Source: Syngnathus acus (taxonomy: Eukaryota > Chordata > Actinopteri > Syngnathiformes > Syngnathidae). Taken from it: DNA of 64,000 nucleotides. The position numbers and the translations under genes are program-made. This document shows, piece by piece, positions 1 through 9,141 of this stretch; position 1 is the first letter of the stretch, and each line of letters begins with the position of its first letter. The notes beneath the pieces are model-generated. The model was given only the letters and a program-made list of their open reading frames with translations, had not been told where the DNA came from and searched no databases. The stretch covers positions 17,708,501 through 17,772,500 of the forward strand of contig NC_051094.1 of NCBI RefSeq assembly GCF_901709675.1, written 5' to 3'.

Positions 1-279
1 AGGGCAGGCCAGTGAATTCTTCTACTCCGAACTGAAGTACAGTATAGAACAAAGATATAAAAGTTAAGGAAAAGTAACAAAATTACTAAAACTAGAATTG
101 AAAAAAACGTTTTAATTATAAATAAATAAAATAAAATAGTAACAAAAATTCTTGAAAAAATAGCTAATTGAAACTATGTACCTCTTACATTTATAAAACT
201 AACTATAGTTAAAGCAAAAATGTCCTGTTTTCATCATTGTCAATTAATATCATACATGCTTTCGGTTTCATTTTAAAAC

Positions 280-577
280 CAGCTCAGTGGCCTAGTGGTA
301 GAGTGTCCGCCCTGAGACTGGAAGGTTGTGGGTCCAAACCCCGGCCGGGTCATACAAAAGACTATAAAAATGGGACCCATTGCCTCCCAGCTTGGCACTC
401 AGCATCAAGGGTTGTAATTGGGGGGTTAGATCACCAAATGATTCCCGAGCGCGGCACCGCTGCTGCTCACTGCTCCCCTCTTCCCCAGGGGATGGATCAA
501 AATCACAAGGGGATGGGTTAAATGCAGAGGACAAATATCACCACACCCAGATGTGTGTGTGACGATCATTGGGACTT
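280..577 (+). mobile_element. tRNA-derived SINE (called SINE-A here), near full length
   Basis: The head carries a pol III A box (TGGCCTAGTGG) and a B box-like GGGTCCAAACC, followed by a tRNA-unrelated body with the landmarks GGGACCCATTGCCTCC and GATGGATCAAAATCACA, and a 3' end GATCATTGGGACTTT. The same body recurs at 4119-4353, 14286-14350, 24329-24548, 32493-32800, 34575-34813 and 42837-43118, which shows it is a dispersed family. The head does not look like a functional tRNA gene. Open frames inside it are incidental. Confidence 0.9.
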
Positions 578-1572
578 TTTTGTCTTTAAATGCATTTATT
601 TCTTATGACCTTACAGAAGAAGGAAGGTCAAACAGTCGTTTGAGAATTGTCATTTACTTTATTACACTATATTTTATTTTGCACTCACGAAATACTCCAT
701 ATATTAAAGAAACAACCCAAAGCTAATGCTAAAACTAATAAAAATAAACTAAGATAAAGCGTTTTTCAAAAATAAAAAAACTAACAAATCAGGTCTTAAG
801 ACTAATTAACTAACTGAACAAAAATAAATAAATAATCATAACGTTGGTACAGAAAGATCATTGACCAAACTATTCCTGTTTGGTTCTTAAAAAGAGCCGC
901 TGCAATATTTTTGTCCCTTGAGTGTATGGCTGCATTATCTTTAGTTTTTACAGTATGTGCCTCTTTCTGTTTTCTTTATAGTAAACGACGAGTGGTTGGA
1001 GGGACATTGTGCAGGGAGAATAGGCATCTTCCCCAGCAGCTTTGCCATGAGGGAAAATGAAATCTTGTGATGTCTTGAGTTTTAAAAATTGAGCTGTGCT
1101 GAATAATATTTCTTTCAGTTCAAATCAGTGTCATTACACCCTTCAGTTCAACCGTGCAAAACACTGTTTCTCTTTTGTTTTCTTTTTTCCTTTTACTTTT
1201 TTTAAACCACTAAGATGGCGCAATATAATGGGTGTCCTTTAAGTATGTTCTAATTTGTCTGTTTTTGTTTGTTAATCACACAAAAATGTAATCTTACACC
1301 CTAAACACCAAGATTACCACGCCTAGAACCTAAGAGGGAAGCAAATTGGCATGTGTCATAATATTAATTGAATTTGTGAGCTGTTCCATGTTCAGAGTTC
1401 GATGTCAAGTTATTATAAATAAGCACAGCTTCCCTACTTGAAAAATATTCATTTGTCCACACAAGATTTTATCTGAATTTCATTCAATCATCAAGCAACT
1501 TTTTTTTTCTTTTGTCTCTTTTAATTTTACCATTCAATAATTTGACAGTTCCTCAAGCTGTTTCATGTATTA
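578..1572. other. AT-rich unique sequence, no gene seen
   Basis: About 1 kb of AT-rich sequence with no convincing coding frame, repeat or splice-flanked exon on either strand. It lies 3' of the stxbp1 stop codon and could be intergenic DNA or distal 3' flank. Confidence 0.6.
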
Positions 1573-1792
1573 CACAGGTGTCAAACCCAAAGCCCGGTGG
1601 CCAGATACGGCCCGCCACATCATTTTATGTGGCCTGCAAAGACAAATTGTGCATCAAATTCGTGTCATTACTAGAATTGCAAATTGTCTTCACGTTTAAT
1701 AATAGCTTTTTAAAAAATATTTGACCAGTTTTTACTCATCTGATTTGAAAACGAGTTATTTATCAGTTTGATTTGTAGCTTTTACTGTATAT

Positions 1793-2363
1793 TAGGGGTG
1801 TCCAAACTACGGCCCGCGGGCCAACTGCGGCCCGCGGTCCAGTTTTTATTGGCCCGCAGCAAATTCTGAAACCATAATTGAATGTGGCCCGCACAACAGC
1901 TTGAGCACTTCTTAGTTTCCACACTAGATGGAGCCCGCCACACAAAGCGCTTGACGTCCGATTAGCCCCCCCCCCCCGGAAGAGAAGCGAACGCGCAGCG
2001 TTTGATTTGACGTCACACTAGTCGCCTCCCCCCCCCCCCCCCCCCCCCCCCCCGGGAGAGAAGCGAACGCGCTGCGCTTGACGTCCGATTACCCTCCCCC
2101 CCCCCCTCCCCGGAAGAGAAGGTAACGCGCAGCGTTGGACGTCCCACTAGCACCCCCCACCCCCCCGGAAGAGAAGGGAACGCGCAGCGCTGGACGTCCC
2201 TGTAGCACCAAACCCCCCCGAAAGAGAAGGGAACGCGCAGCGCCGGACCGTCCCACTAGCACCCGTACCCCCCCCCCCCCCCCCCCCCCCGGGAGATATT
2301 GGCCCCCGGGCCCCTTCACGTTACTAAATATGGCCCTCCTTGCAAAAAGTTTGGACACCCCTA
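1793..2363. mobile_element. Inner hAT MITE nested in the previous one
   Basis: Ends TAGGGGTGTCCAAAC and GTTTGGACACCCCTA are perfect 15-bp inverted repeats. The 8-bp duplication CTGTATAT is perfect (1785-1792 and 2364-2371). The inside is filled by a C-rich minisatellite (1966-2290). Non-autonomous; it inserted after the outer element. Confidence 0.92.
1966..2290 (+). repeat. C-rich minisatellite inside hAT MITE
   Basis: Five imperfect units of about 50-70 bp, each a poly-C run followed by GAAGAGAAGCGAACGCGCAG and then a TGACGTC- or GGACGTCC-like core. The same unit occurs at 41908-42077 in a MITE with different terminal repeats. Confidence 0.85.
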
Positions 2364-2477
2364 CTGTATATAATATGAGGTGCTCAAACATTTATTTGGG
2401 TTGACAGTCATAAAGGCCCTCCGAAAGAAGCTATAACTACAATTCGGCCCGCGAAAAAAATTAGTTTGACACCCCTG

Positions 2478-2868
2478 ATGTATTACATTAGTCACTGGCA
2501 CTAAGTCTGAATTAGATTCAGCTGTTTGAGAAAATAATCTGCAAAAGCATGTCATTGCAAATAAGTAAAACGGAAACTTAAGACACATTTGTAACAACTT
2601 AAGATTTACTCGTTTCACTTTTCTCCATAACTAATGTCACTGTTGTTTTAACTCATTTGTTTAATATGAAATAATTGATTTGCATGTTCTTATTGCCCTC
2701 TAATACAAAATGTTTCTAAAAATGACATTATTTCAAATTTTGTTACCCAATTGTGCAATGGAATGTGTGAAGCTGATTTCAAATTATTTCTTCTTGCTCC
2801 TCTTCGTTAATTTAGATTTTTTTTTCTCTCTTTTTCCACTCTGATTTACAGTGATAATTTGTTCAAAC
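2478..2868. other. AT-rich unique sequence, no gene seen
   Basis: No feature recognised between the hAT MITE and the antisense SINE fragment. Confidence 0.5.
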
Positions 2869-3020
2869 ATCCATCCATCCATTTTCTGAACCGCTTCTCC
2901 TCACGAGGGTCACGATCGTGCTGGAGTCTATCCCAGTTGATTTCGGGCAGTAGGTGGGGGACACCCTGAACTGGTTCCCAGCCAATCACTGGGCATACTA
3001 TCCACACTCACATTTACGGG
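2869..3020 (-). mobile_element. SINE-B fragment (3' part, antisense)
   Basis: Begins with the (ATCC)n tail and CCATTTTCTGAACCGCTTC, then the conserved body ending near CACACTCACATTTACGGGC. It is the 3' part of the family whose complete copy is at 8631-8980. The tRNA head is missing, as expected for a 5'-truncated insertion. Confidence 0.8.
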
Positions 3021-3296
3021 CATATATTAAATACATTTCAGCTTGTTACTGGGAACAAAATTGTAAAATCTTAAAACATATTAATAATTCATTTTTTTAA
3101 TTATATCTAGTAACATTTAATTGATTTATAAAAGGCATAATTTCTTGTAATTTTCTATTTTGTACAATTTTAAATACAAAAGTGCAATAAAATGTTATTG
3201 TTTTAAAGAAGCAATTTTTTCAGCTTGTTACCGGGAACAAAATTGTAAAATCTAATAATTAATAATTCATTTTTTAATTATATCTAGTAACATTTA

Positions 3297-4474
3297 CCGT
3301 TTTTTCCATGTATAATGCGCAAAATTTAACTAATTTATTGTCCTAAAATCTGAGGTGCGCATTATACATGGGTACAATTTTTTTTAATTTAAAAAAATAT
3401 ATATATTTTTAATTTTTTTTTTTACACGTCAGCTATATAAAGAGCGAGCGTTCAGTTCTCTACCTAAATGCGTATTACAGGTAATATTTTATTTCACAAC
3501 ACTTTGCCTTGTTCCTTTCTTCTCTGCTGTTCACTTCAAACACGCTCCATACGAACACAATGCTCTCGTATCAGACGCTTGCTCGATCACCTGCTCGTTT
3601 GCTGTCACAATGTACCCTACACAAATCCGAAACATTTGTTGCGGCTCCGAGTCACGACGAGGGGCAAGTTTTGGTTTCCAAGGGTGTTTTTATTCCTCTT
3701 CAACTTCTCTCCCATACAGAGCCGCCTTTTTCACATGTCCGCACGTCACTTTCCTCTCTTTTCATTTTCACCTAACTGATCGCGGTGGTGCCTTTCTGGG
3801 CAGTCGGAGAAATCAACGCCAACAAAAAAAATACATCCAGCCTAGTTAAGAAATCACCAGAAAGATCACCATGACAATTGTGAATAATAAATAAATAATT
3901 ATTATATATATTATATATTATTATTATAATAATAAATAATTGTGATAAATAACTGGAACATCACTCAAATATTGGTGATCCCGTTGAGAGTCTCACATAT
4001 TTCTTCGCTATCGAGTTTGCTACTGCATGCGCAGTGATACTGACCGGCAGAATAACATCCGGTTGTTCCCAAAGATGATCTTTTTTCTGAAATAATTCTA
4101 CGTTTACGGACTTAAGTAACCCGGCCGGGTCATACCAAAGACTATAAAAATGGGACCCATTGCCTCCCTGCTTGGCACTCAGCATTAATTGGAATTGGGG
4201 GTTAGATCACCAAATGATTCCCGAGCGCGGCGCCGCTGCTGCTCACTGCTCCCCTCTCCCCCAGGGGATGGATCAAAATCACACGGGGATGGGTCAAATG
4301 CAGAGGACAAATTTCACCACACCCAGATGCGTGAGTGACGATCATTGGGACTTTAAAAAAAAAAAAAAAAATTGGGTCCGTATTATACATGGGTACAGGC
4401 TTTTTTCCAGCATCAACATGCCATTTTTAGGGTGCGTATTATACATGGGGGCGCATTATACATGGAAAAAACGG
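3297..4474 (+). mobile_element. Pogo-like MITE, copy A, with SINE cargo
   Basis: Terminal repeats CCGTTTTTTCCATGTATAAT and the complementary end are flanked by TA (3295-3296 and 4475-4476). Subterminal CGCATTATACATGGGTAC repeats occur near both ends. The interior contains a TATATAAAGAGCGAG box and a conserved block shared with copies B, C and D; three overlapping frames stay open there but none resembles a transposase. A SINE-A body lies near the right end. Mariner/pogo assignment rests on TA target and repeat style, not on a protein. Confidence 0.85.
4119..4353 (+). mobile_element. SINE-A lacking the tRNA head, inside pogo-like copy A
   Basis: Begins at CCCGGCCGGGTCATACCAAA, just past the B box, and runs to GATCATTGGGACTT followed by poly-A. 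Copy D carries it at the same junction with the element (ACTTAAGTAACCCGG in A, the complement in D), so it inserted once and was then multiplied with the MITE. Copy B lacks it. Confidence 0.88.
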
Positions 4475-4907
4475 TAATTGATTTATAAAAGGCATAATTT
4501 CTTATAATTTTCTATTTTGTACAATTTTAAATACAAAAGTGCAATAAAATGTTATTGTTTTAAAGAAGCAATTTTTTAATTAAACACATAGCAAAAATGT
4601 AATCTCGTAACCCTCAACTTTAGTAACATTTTAATTTAAAAGAAGCTGACTGTTCACCTTTTAGAGGAGCCAAACAAATAGAAGACAGAAATGTAAGAAA
4701 ATCCTGAACCAAGTCTTCAATCAGTCTGTTGATGATGTATTCATAATTATTGGAATATTAGGTGAGTTGAAAGAAATCATCAATGACTGATCCATAACAA
4801 GAGTTGATCTGTGTAAGTTAGAGGAATACACATAAAAACATCTACTTCCTAAGAAGAAAGCTCATGTTAAATCGTAAAGGTGGAGACAGGTGCACTACTG
4901 ACCAATA

Positions 4908-5141
4908 CAGGGGTCGGGAACCTATGGCTCGCGAGCCAGATATGGCTCTTTTGGCGACGTTAAAAACGTTATTAAAAAGAATACATTAGTACACTCAAAA
5001 AATCGTTGGTCTTAATTAAAATACATGCATTTAATTGTATTTAACCTATCATTTTTTTAAAATGGTATAGCTCTCACGGGAAATTATTTTTAAAAAATGG
5101 GTATTTATGGCTCTGTCCGCCAAAAAGGTTCCCGACCCCTG
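4908..5141. mobile_element. hAT MITE
   Basis: Perfect 15-bp inverted repeats CAGGGGTCGGGAACC and GGTTCCCGACCCCTG, with subterminal GGCTCGCGAGCC and TGGCTCT repeats. Flanking 8-mers GACCAATA and GACTGATA agree at six positions, an aged hAT duplication. Non-coding. Confidence 0.88.
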
Positions 5142-7129
5142 GACTGATACATTCCATTTTACTAAGTGTGGCAAAACTGGACAGTTACAAGTAGAAAAGG
5201 ACGCAAAGGAATATATAAGTAATGTGAAACCAGTTGTTTTATTTGATGTGTTTTCATCAAAACCAAATCAACTTTTTGAGGAAGGCCGGTAGAGAAACTG
5301 TTTGTTATTTGTAATAGATGTTTATACTATAAAGCCTACTGTAAATGGAAAATGATTGATTTAATTAATTATTGTATTTTCATAAGACAATAACTTGCAG
5401 TACAAGAAATACAGCTTATACAGTACAATGAGATCCTCAACGTGAGCGTTCATATAATAATGTTGAGTCATAAAAACAATTATTATTTTTGTAATGACCA
5501 AGAGTTATATTTGTAATGTTGAAAAAGAAGAAAAAGTCCTAGTGGTTGTACTTTGTAGAACTATACAAGACTTACAGAAGACCAACAACCAGGTTTGTGT
5601 TCTTGCAGTTTTGTTATCTTTTCTTGGCCACTGTAGTTTTAGCTATTAATGTAAATTATGTTAGCAGAACTCCATTACTCCTGTGCATCCATCCTAGGAT
5701 ACTAATACAGGAATTTTACAAAGCTGCAGCTACTATGAACTATGATGGAATTTCAGCAACTACAATCAAGTGGTGCCCTCATTGGGCAAGAGGCTGTGTT
5801 GTTGTTTTACTTGACTATTTGATTGTCAAATTCATCACGTGCAGTAAAAATGAAGAATGAGAACTTACTAAAGAAAGAAAGAACGATACCTCAGTTTTAA
5901 AGTATTTAATTCATACAGTGCATCTAAAAAGTGTCACATTGAATATGCACATCAAACGGGAGGGACGTTACAGTAATATACTAACATTGATTTAATGATA
6001 GCATTTTTCCTCAACTAGATTATTCATCAGGACTTTTTGTATCTAGAATACAAATAAACAGACAATACTGACCTCAGAAGCATTACAATTGACATAATCA
6101 AGGAAACATGAAAACAGAGAAAATGAAAGACGAGAACATCAATTGTCAAAAACAAAACCCTTACACAAGCTTTCTTGAAAATGATCAAACATAACAGCGG
6201 AAGTTGGTATCTATGTATGAAAATGGCCACCCAAATATGTATTTTGAATCAACATAACATTTAACTGCAGTATTTTCTAGTTTAGTATTCAAACTGTCAT
6301 ACTTGGTTCCTTTTATGACCACTGTAAAGTCAACTAGAGCATTTATTTCAAGAATAATTCAACACCTCCCCACTGAAAAAAAACACATGCATTACATCAG
6401 CTGGTGGATGAAGAGATGTCATTTGAACCTCATTCCGAGATCTAAACTATTTCACATTAAGAAATAAACACCACTGCACAGTAAATTAAATTATTGATTA
6501 AATAAATAAAATAAACAGATAAACAAAAAATATTCGAGCTAAATAAACTTTGACCAAACACAATTCATATTTATTGACAGAAAAAAGGTTTGCAAGTGCT
6601 TTATATGAAACATAGAGAGTATAAATATTGTATTTGTAGAGATCTGCGGGTAGATGTAGGTGGGGAAACCATCCATTTGGCTGCTTCGAAGCAATACAGA
6701 AATTCTCTTCAGTGTTTTCTTTCTTCTTTGAGTCTTTTGGAGGTTTTTAAATTGAGGAAAGAGTGACCATTTCCAGTTGCTCCTGAAACATAAGACAAAC
6801 ATTAACTGCCAAGGTTTTTTTACAAATCATTCAACACACATGGGTCTTATTTTACTTATTTTTTCAAGTTATTGACCAATGTAGTCATCTTACTCTCTTT
6901 GACGATGCAATGTTAATGGTTGAAAAAACAAGTTTAAGTCAGCCATGGAAAGAATCATTTTCTGAGGTTTTCAGGGGTTGCAGTGGGCCTCAGTAGGGCT
7001 ATTGTAGTATCGATAGAATTGATACTAATGTGAATAACAATATCGCATCAATATAAAAAATGAAGGGCATTCTATTCTATTCAAATGGCTAGTATAGATA
7101 ATTTGTTTTTATTTCTTTGATTTCAGTTA
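5142..7129. other. AT-rich 3' flank of stxbp1, no gene identified
   Basis: About 2 kb without a recognised repeat or gene. The longest frame (5546-5860, plus) has no family resemblance or splice context. On the minus strand a TTTCAG acceptor-like site lies just before GAGCAACTGGAAATGG near 6785, but the following frame closes after 11 codons. It could belong to a distal 3' exon or UTR; evidence is too weak to call. Confidence 0.5.
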
Positions 7130-8322
7130 CCGTTTTTTTCCATGTATAATGCGCAAAATTTAACTAATTTATTGTCCTAAAATCTGGGGTGCGCATTATA
7201 CGTACATGGGTACAGTTTTTTTTGTTTTTTTTTTAAGAAAATCTCCCTCGAAATAAAACTTGAAATCACCTTTCTTCTTGTTTGTTGTCAATCGCGCATC
7301 GCATTCAGCCATCATGCACAACACACTTAGTCAGTAAAATTCATAATTGACGACACATCGTTTGATGTGATGGTGCAATCCTTGATGGTGTGTTATTGTC
7401 AAATATTGTTTGTTTTTTAATCTCCATCGCAGACCGGATATCATATGGAGGCCGCCATTACAGTATGCGCAGAACGGATGCGCAAGACACGTCAGCTATA
7501 TAAAGAGCGAGAGTTCAGTTTCAATTCACAGTTTAATTAGCAGTTTCAATCAGCAAATAACAAAATGCGTATTACAGGTAATATTTTATTTCACAACACT
7601 TTGCCTTGTTCCTTTCTTCTCTGCTGTTCACTTCAAACACGCTCCATACGAACACAATGCTCTCGTATCAGACGCTTGCTCGATCACCTGCTCGTTTGCT
7701 GTCACAATGTACCCTACACAAATCCGAAACATTTGTTGCGGCTCCGAGTCACGACGAGGGGCAAGTTTTGGTTTCCAAGGGTGTTTTTATTCCTCTTTAA
7801 CTTCTCTCCCATACAGAGCCGCCTTTTTCACATGTCCGCACGTCACTTTCCTCTCTTTTCATTTTAACCTAACTGATCGTGGTGGTGCCTTTCTGGGCAG
7901 TCGGAGAAATCAACGGCAACAAAAAAAATACATCCAGCCTAGTTAAGAAATCACCAGAAAGATCACCATGACAATTGTGAATAATAAATAAATAATTATT
8001 ATATATATTATTATTATAATAATAAATAATTGTGATATATAACTGGAACATCACTCAAATATTGGTGATCCCGTTGAGAGTCTCACATATTTCTTCGCTG
8101 TCGAGTTTGCTACTGCATGCGCAGTGATACTGACCGGCAGAATAACATCCGGTTGTTCCCAAAGATGATCTTTTTTCTGAAATAATTTTACGTTTACGGA
8201 CTTAAGTAGGAGTCAAAATTTGGGTGCGTATTATACATGGGTACATGCTTTTTTCCAGCACCCACATGCCATTTTTAGGGTGCATATTATACATGGGGGC
8301 GCATTATACATAGAAAAAACGG
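7130..8322 (+). mobile_element. Pogo-like MITE, copy B (no SINE)
   Basis: CCGTTTTTTTCCATGTATAA at the left and the complementary ATAGAAAAAACGG at the right, TA on both sides (7128-7129 and 8323-8324). It carries an additional 5' block (7240-7490) absent from copy A and matching 35480-36000 of copy D. The junction ACTTAAGTAGGAGTCAAAAT is the empty site for the SINE found in A and D. TATATAAAGAGCGAGAG (7497-7513) looks like a core promoter of the parent element. Confidence 0.85.
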
Positions 8323-8630
8323 TATTTTCAAATTGTCGTTTTTTATAGTGACAGTACGTTAAGAGTTATATTATGCTTTTTTTGAGCTTTTCTATCGAAC
8401 AGCTAGCTGTTTAATGTTGTGGCACAGCACAAAATATTATGTTTGAGTGAGAATAGCTTGAAGTTAACTGCAAGTAAACTAACCACAAGCAGTGTGGAAT
8501 TCGTCTTGTGTTCTTTCTGTTTGTCAGGATAAGGTCAGCAGAAAGGAAGTCAAAACAATGGGGAATAAGGTTGCACTGAAAAGCTTATTTAACAAATCAA
8601 ATCAAAACAAGCCAGGAGAAGGTCATTTCC
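8323..8630. other. Short unique stretch
   Basis: No gene or repeat recognised between the MITE and the SINE. Confidence 0.4.
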
Positions 8631-8980
8631 ATCCATCCATTTTCTGTACCGCTCTGTCCCCACGGGGGTCGCGGGCGTATCCCAGCCGTCATGGGCAGTA
8701 GGCGGGGGACACCCTGAACTGGTTGCCAGCCAATCGCAGGGCACACAGAGATGAACAACCATCCGCACTCGCACTCACACCTAGGGACAATCTGGAGTGC
8801 TCAATTAGCCTACCAAGCATGTTTTTGGGATGTGGGAGGAAACCGGAGTGCCCGGAGAAAACCCACGCGGACACAGAGAGAACATGCAAACTCTACACGG
8901 GGAGGGCCGGAGGTGGAATCGAACCCGCACGCTCCTAACTGTGAGGCAGACGTGCTACCCAGTGCGACACCGATCCGCCC
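8631..8980 (-). mobile_element. SINE-B, full length (tRNA-type head)
   Basis: Read on the minus strand it starts with a tRNA-like head (GGTAGCACGTCTGCCTCACA as A-box region, GGGTTCGATTCC as B box), has a body shared with four other copies here, and ends AGCGGTACAGAAAATGGATGG plus (ATGG)n. A 14-bp target duplication AGAAGGTCATTTCC / AGAAGGTAATTTCC (8617-8630, 8981-8994, one mismatch) shows LINE-type insertion. Confidence 0.9.
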
Positions 8981-9141
8981 AGAAGGTAATTTCCAATCTA
9001 CAAATTGTGATCGCTCGCTCAAGTGACAAGACTTGAAGGGAGCTGAGGAGGCGTAGCCATATTCCTCACCAAATGTGGGCATTTTGGAAAGCATTAGTTA
9101 TTTCATTATTCCTTCAAAAATGAAGAGATAAAATAGAAAAT

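Larger units (their letters stand above)
1573..2477. mobile_element. hAT-type MITE interrupted by a second hAT MITE
   Basis: Ends are CACAGGTGTCAAAC and GTTTGACACCCCTG, imperfect terminal inverted repeats, flanked by a perfect 8-bp duplication ATGTATTA (1565-1572 and 2478-2485), the hAT signature. The subterminal GGCCCGCC/CGGCCCGCG motif is typical of this MITE group. An uninterrupted relative sits at 50497-50837 and provides the empty site for the inner insertion. No transposase frame remains. Confidence 0.88.
3039..4580. repeat. 182-bp tandem duplication, second copy split by a MITE
   Basis: Copy 1 starts at 3039 (CAGCTTGTTACTGGGAAC) and copy 2 at 3221 (CAGCTTGTTACCGGGAAC). Copy 2 is interrupted at 3297-4474 by a pogo-like MITE and continues at 4477. 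Copy 1 is therefore the pre-insertion allele: ACATTTAATTGATTTA uninterrupted against ACATTTA and TAATTGATTTA flanking the element. Confidence 0.9.

Noticed and set aside
280-352. tRNA gene at the SINE-A head
   Set aside because: A and B boxes are present but the head cannot be folded convincingly as a mature tRNA and recurs with the same SINE body at several loci.
2135-2404. Proline/arginine-rich frame in the C-rich block
   Set aside because: Translation of a poly-C minisatellite inside a MITE.
5546-5860. 104-codon plus-strand frame with hydrophobic stretches
   Set aside because: No family resemblance, no splice context, no conserved neighbour; expected by chance in AT-rich DNA.
6539-6802. 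Possible 3' terminal exon on the minus strand
   Set aside because: An acceptor-like TTTCAG is present, but the frame closes after 11 codons and no matching upstream exon phase or poly(A) site was found.
8492-8701. Small plus-strand frame possibly an exon
   Set aside because: It runs into SINE-B and has no splice or homology support.
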